A stretch of 64,000 bases of DNA from Chlorobiota bacterium (GTDB taxonomy: Bacteria > Bacteroidota > Ignavibacteria > OLB7), in the NCBI GenBank assembly GCA_016710285.1, contig JADJXR010000001.1, positions 310,001-374,000 of the forward strand, written 5' to 3'. Shown in pieces: positions 63,130 through 64,000 of this stretch (its first letter is position 1; every line of letters begins with the position of its first letter). A model generated the notes under the pieces. The model was not told the DNA's origin and did no database searches. It saw only the letters and a program-made list of their open reading frames with translations. The position numbers were made by a program, and so were the translations under genes.

Positions 63130-64000
63130 CTAGTCGTTTAGAGTTTCAAGAGGAACCGTTGTAACAACTGGCATATCAGGGTTGCGCTGATCCGATCCAT
63201 CAGTTTCTTCAATTTGACCACCATGATCTGGAGCCAAAGGCTCTCCCAATTTTACTGCAGCAGGGTTTTCATATTTTTCATATACTTGCTGCTCCTCTTT
63301 ATTTTCAAACTTATTATCTGATTTTTCTAATAATTCCTTCATTTGTTCTGGCGTTTTCTCTAATTCCAATGCACGATGTCCCCCTTCATGAATAAGCCCT
63401 AATGCGGGAGTTTGAGTGTATCCGTTAGATAATCTTAAACCATATTCGGCAGACCAATAAATAGTTTTCTTATCAGCCTCATAACGCGTTTCTGAAAACG
63501 TTGGTCTGATATAAGTCACATCTTTAGATTTATGAAGCCTTGCTAATACTCCGCTTGCTTTACCACTATTAAGATACTTAATAGCTTTTTTAAATTCTTT
63601 ATACCATTTTCTAAACGCTGGGGATGGATTTTTCACATCATCTTTATGAAGCCATAGTTTCATTCCGTCAGGGTCACTAATCATTAACGGATTATTTGCA
63701 CCATATTGATATGGTGTTAGCAATTTATACTTTTCCCATAATGGGTCAATACTCAAGAATCTTCCTGCCTCATCATCAAACAATCTTACGCCATGATTCC
63801 GCAGATCGCTCTCCCTATCCTTCTCTTTCCCTATAAATCCCTTCCGGCTCTCCGTTCCGCCGGCTAATAGTCCTCCAAATGGTGCGTAATCGCTGTATGT
63901 GAATCCGTTGATTCCCAATACTGCTCGGCTGGAGCCTAAGTGGTCGAAGAAACGGTATTCCTTCGCTCCATCAGGACGTGTCACCACGTTGTTGTGCTTC
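63130..64000 (-). CDS. Rhs core piece with zincin metallopeptidase toxin tip (module 1; 5' end outside window)
   Basis: The frame stays open to the window edge (KHNNVVTRPDGAKEYRFFDH), so this may be a further cassette or the 3' end of the complete Rhs gene. Core type FIGKEKDRESDLRNHGVRL, closing ISDPDGM. The tip carries a zinc-protease motif, LGLIHEGGHRAL (HExxH: His200, Glu201, His204 counted from the GTG at 63987), followed by KEEQQVYEKYENPAAVKLGE, which resembles the YEN / LGEPL segment after the HExxH of M91-like effector peptidases and may supply the third ligand. A peptidase acting on an unknown protein is inferred. Confidence 0.76.
   Translation of the reverse strand, partial: KHNNVVTRPDGAKEYRFFDHLGSSRAVLGINGFTYSDYAPFGGLLAGGTESRKGFIGKEKDRESDLRNHGVRLFDDEAGRFLSIDPLWEKYKLLTPYQYGANNPLMISDPDGMKLWLHKDDVKNPSPAFRKWYKEFKKAIKYLNSGKASGVLARLHKSKDVTYIRPTFSETRYEADKKTIYWSAEYGLRLSNGYTQTPALGLIHEGGHRALELEKTPEQMKELLEKSDNKFENKEEQQVYEKYENPAAVKLGEPLAPDHGGQIEETDGSDQRNPDMPVVTTVPLETLND

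Larger units (their letters stand above)
45566..64000 (-). other. Rhs C-terminal toxin/immunity cassette array (eleven modules)
   Basis: All genes run leftward. Repeated Rhs 3'-core pieces share long near-identical DNA (for example the stretch encoding TEYLTNGIGWNGVHEDLTPI near 46,080, 47,670, 50,190, 53,340, 54,840, 59,390 and 61,970). Each piece runs to a core-closing DPxG-type motif and then into a different tip, followed by a low-G+C immunity gene. Core pieces begin at different internal codons and none has its own start region. Four core types are seen, named by their post-hyperconserved segment: FNENEKDRENGLFSLGVRK, YNDREEDKESSLYNNGVRK, FIGKEKDGESGLRNLGVRQ and FIGKEKDRESDLRNHGVRL. No full-length Rhs gene is in the window. 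Confidence 0.9.

Overview
The window looks like chromosomal DNA of a G+C-rich member of the Bacteroidota/Chlorobi (FCB) supergroup, most plausibly an Ignavibacteria- or Kapabacteria-like lineage. The reasons are four secreted proteins with an IgGFc-binding-type N-terminal region and C-terminal type IX secretion sorting domains, a TANFOR-type giant surface protein, and tail-fibre-like/YadA-head-like surface proteins. The assignment is inferred from protein families only; no rRNA or tRNA gene was found.

Region 1 (1-12.2 kb, all minus): a 5' piece of mscL, then three secreted low-complexity surface proteins in a row. They are two YadA-head-like proteins and a giant protein of about 2,280 residues built from about 18 copies of an IGYNDPDG-type motif, with near-identical 486-bp tandem repeats and a 738-bp-spaced duplication. 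Region 2 (12.2-14.1 kb): an AT-rich intergenic stretch with a duplicated ~120-bp element, each copy holding a perfect DnaA box flanked by two copies of a GCATA-AATTCAC motif, followed by an isolated zinc-ribbon/HTH protein that looks like a transposase N-terminus without a nuclease. Region 3 (14.1-26.0 kb, plus): an operon of a predicted outer-membrane beta-barrel, a 2,670-residue TANFOR/coiled-coil protein and a fibronectin-III protein. Region 4 (26.1-40.7 kb, minus): a GNAT acetyltransferase-cyclase fusion, then four IgGFc-binding-like/T9SS paralogs interrupted by a low-G+C LVIVD beta-propeller-like gene. Region 5 (41.0-45.4 kb): housekeeping-type genes, namely nitronate monooxygenase, a DUF2267-like small protein, a DUF3667 membrane protein and an ABC exporter.

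Region 6 (45.6-64.0 kb, all minus) is the most notable part: a store of Rhs C-terminal cassettes. Eleven modules follow one another. Most consist of a 3' piece of an Rhs core with no start codon of its own, a distinct toxin tip and a low-G+C immunity gene. Toxin tips that can be read include a zincin metallopeptidase, a PD-(D/E)XK nuclease, a putative ADP-ribosyltransferase, a YkuD L,D-transpeptidase, a GIY-YIG nuclease (two copies), a nucleic-acid deaminase, a probable RNase and one unidentified tip. Immunity partners include an EF-Tu domain-3 look-alike, Imm26 (two copies), DUF416, a lipoprotein, three paralogs of a 206-residue protein (two of them without toxin) and a DUF4279 pseudogene. 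The complete Rhs gene that would supply the N-terminus and a promoter is not in the window; it is presumably to the right of 64,000 or elsewhere. The cassettes share long identical stretches of core, so they could swap tips with an expressed Rhs gene by homologous recombination.
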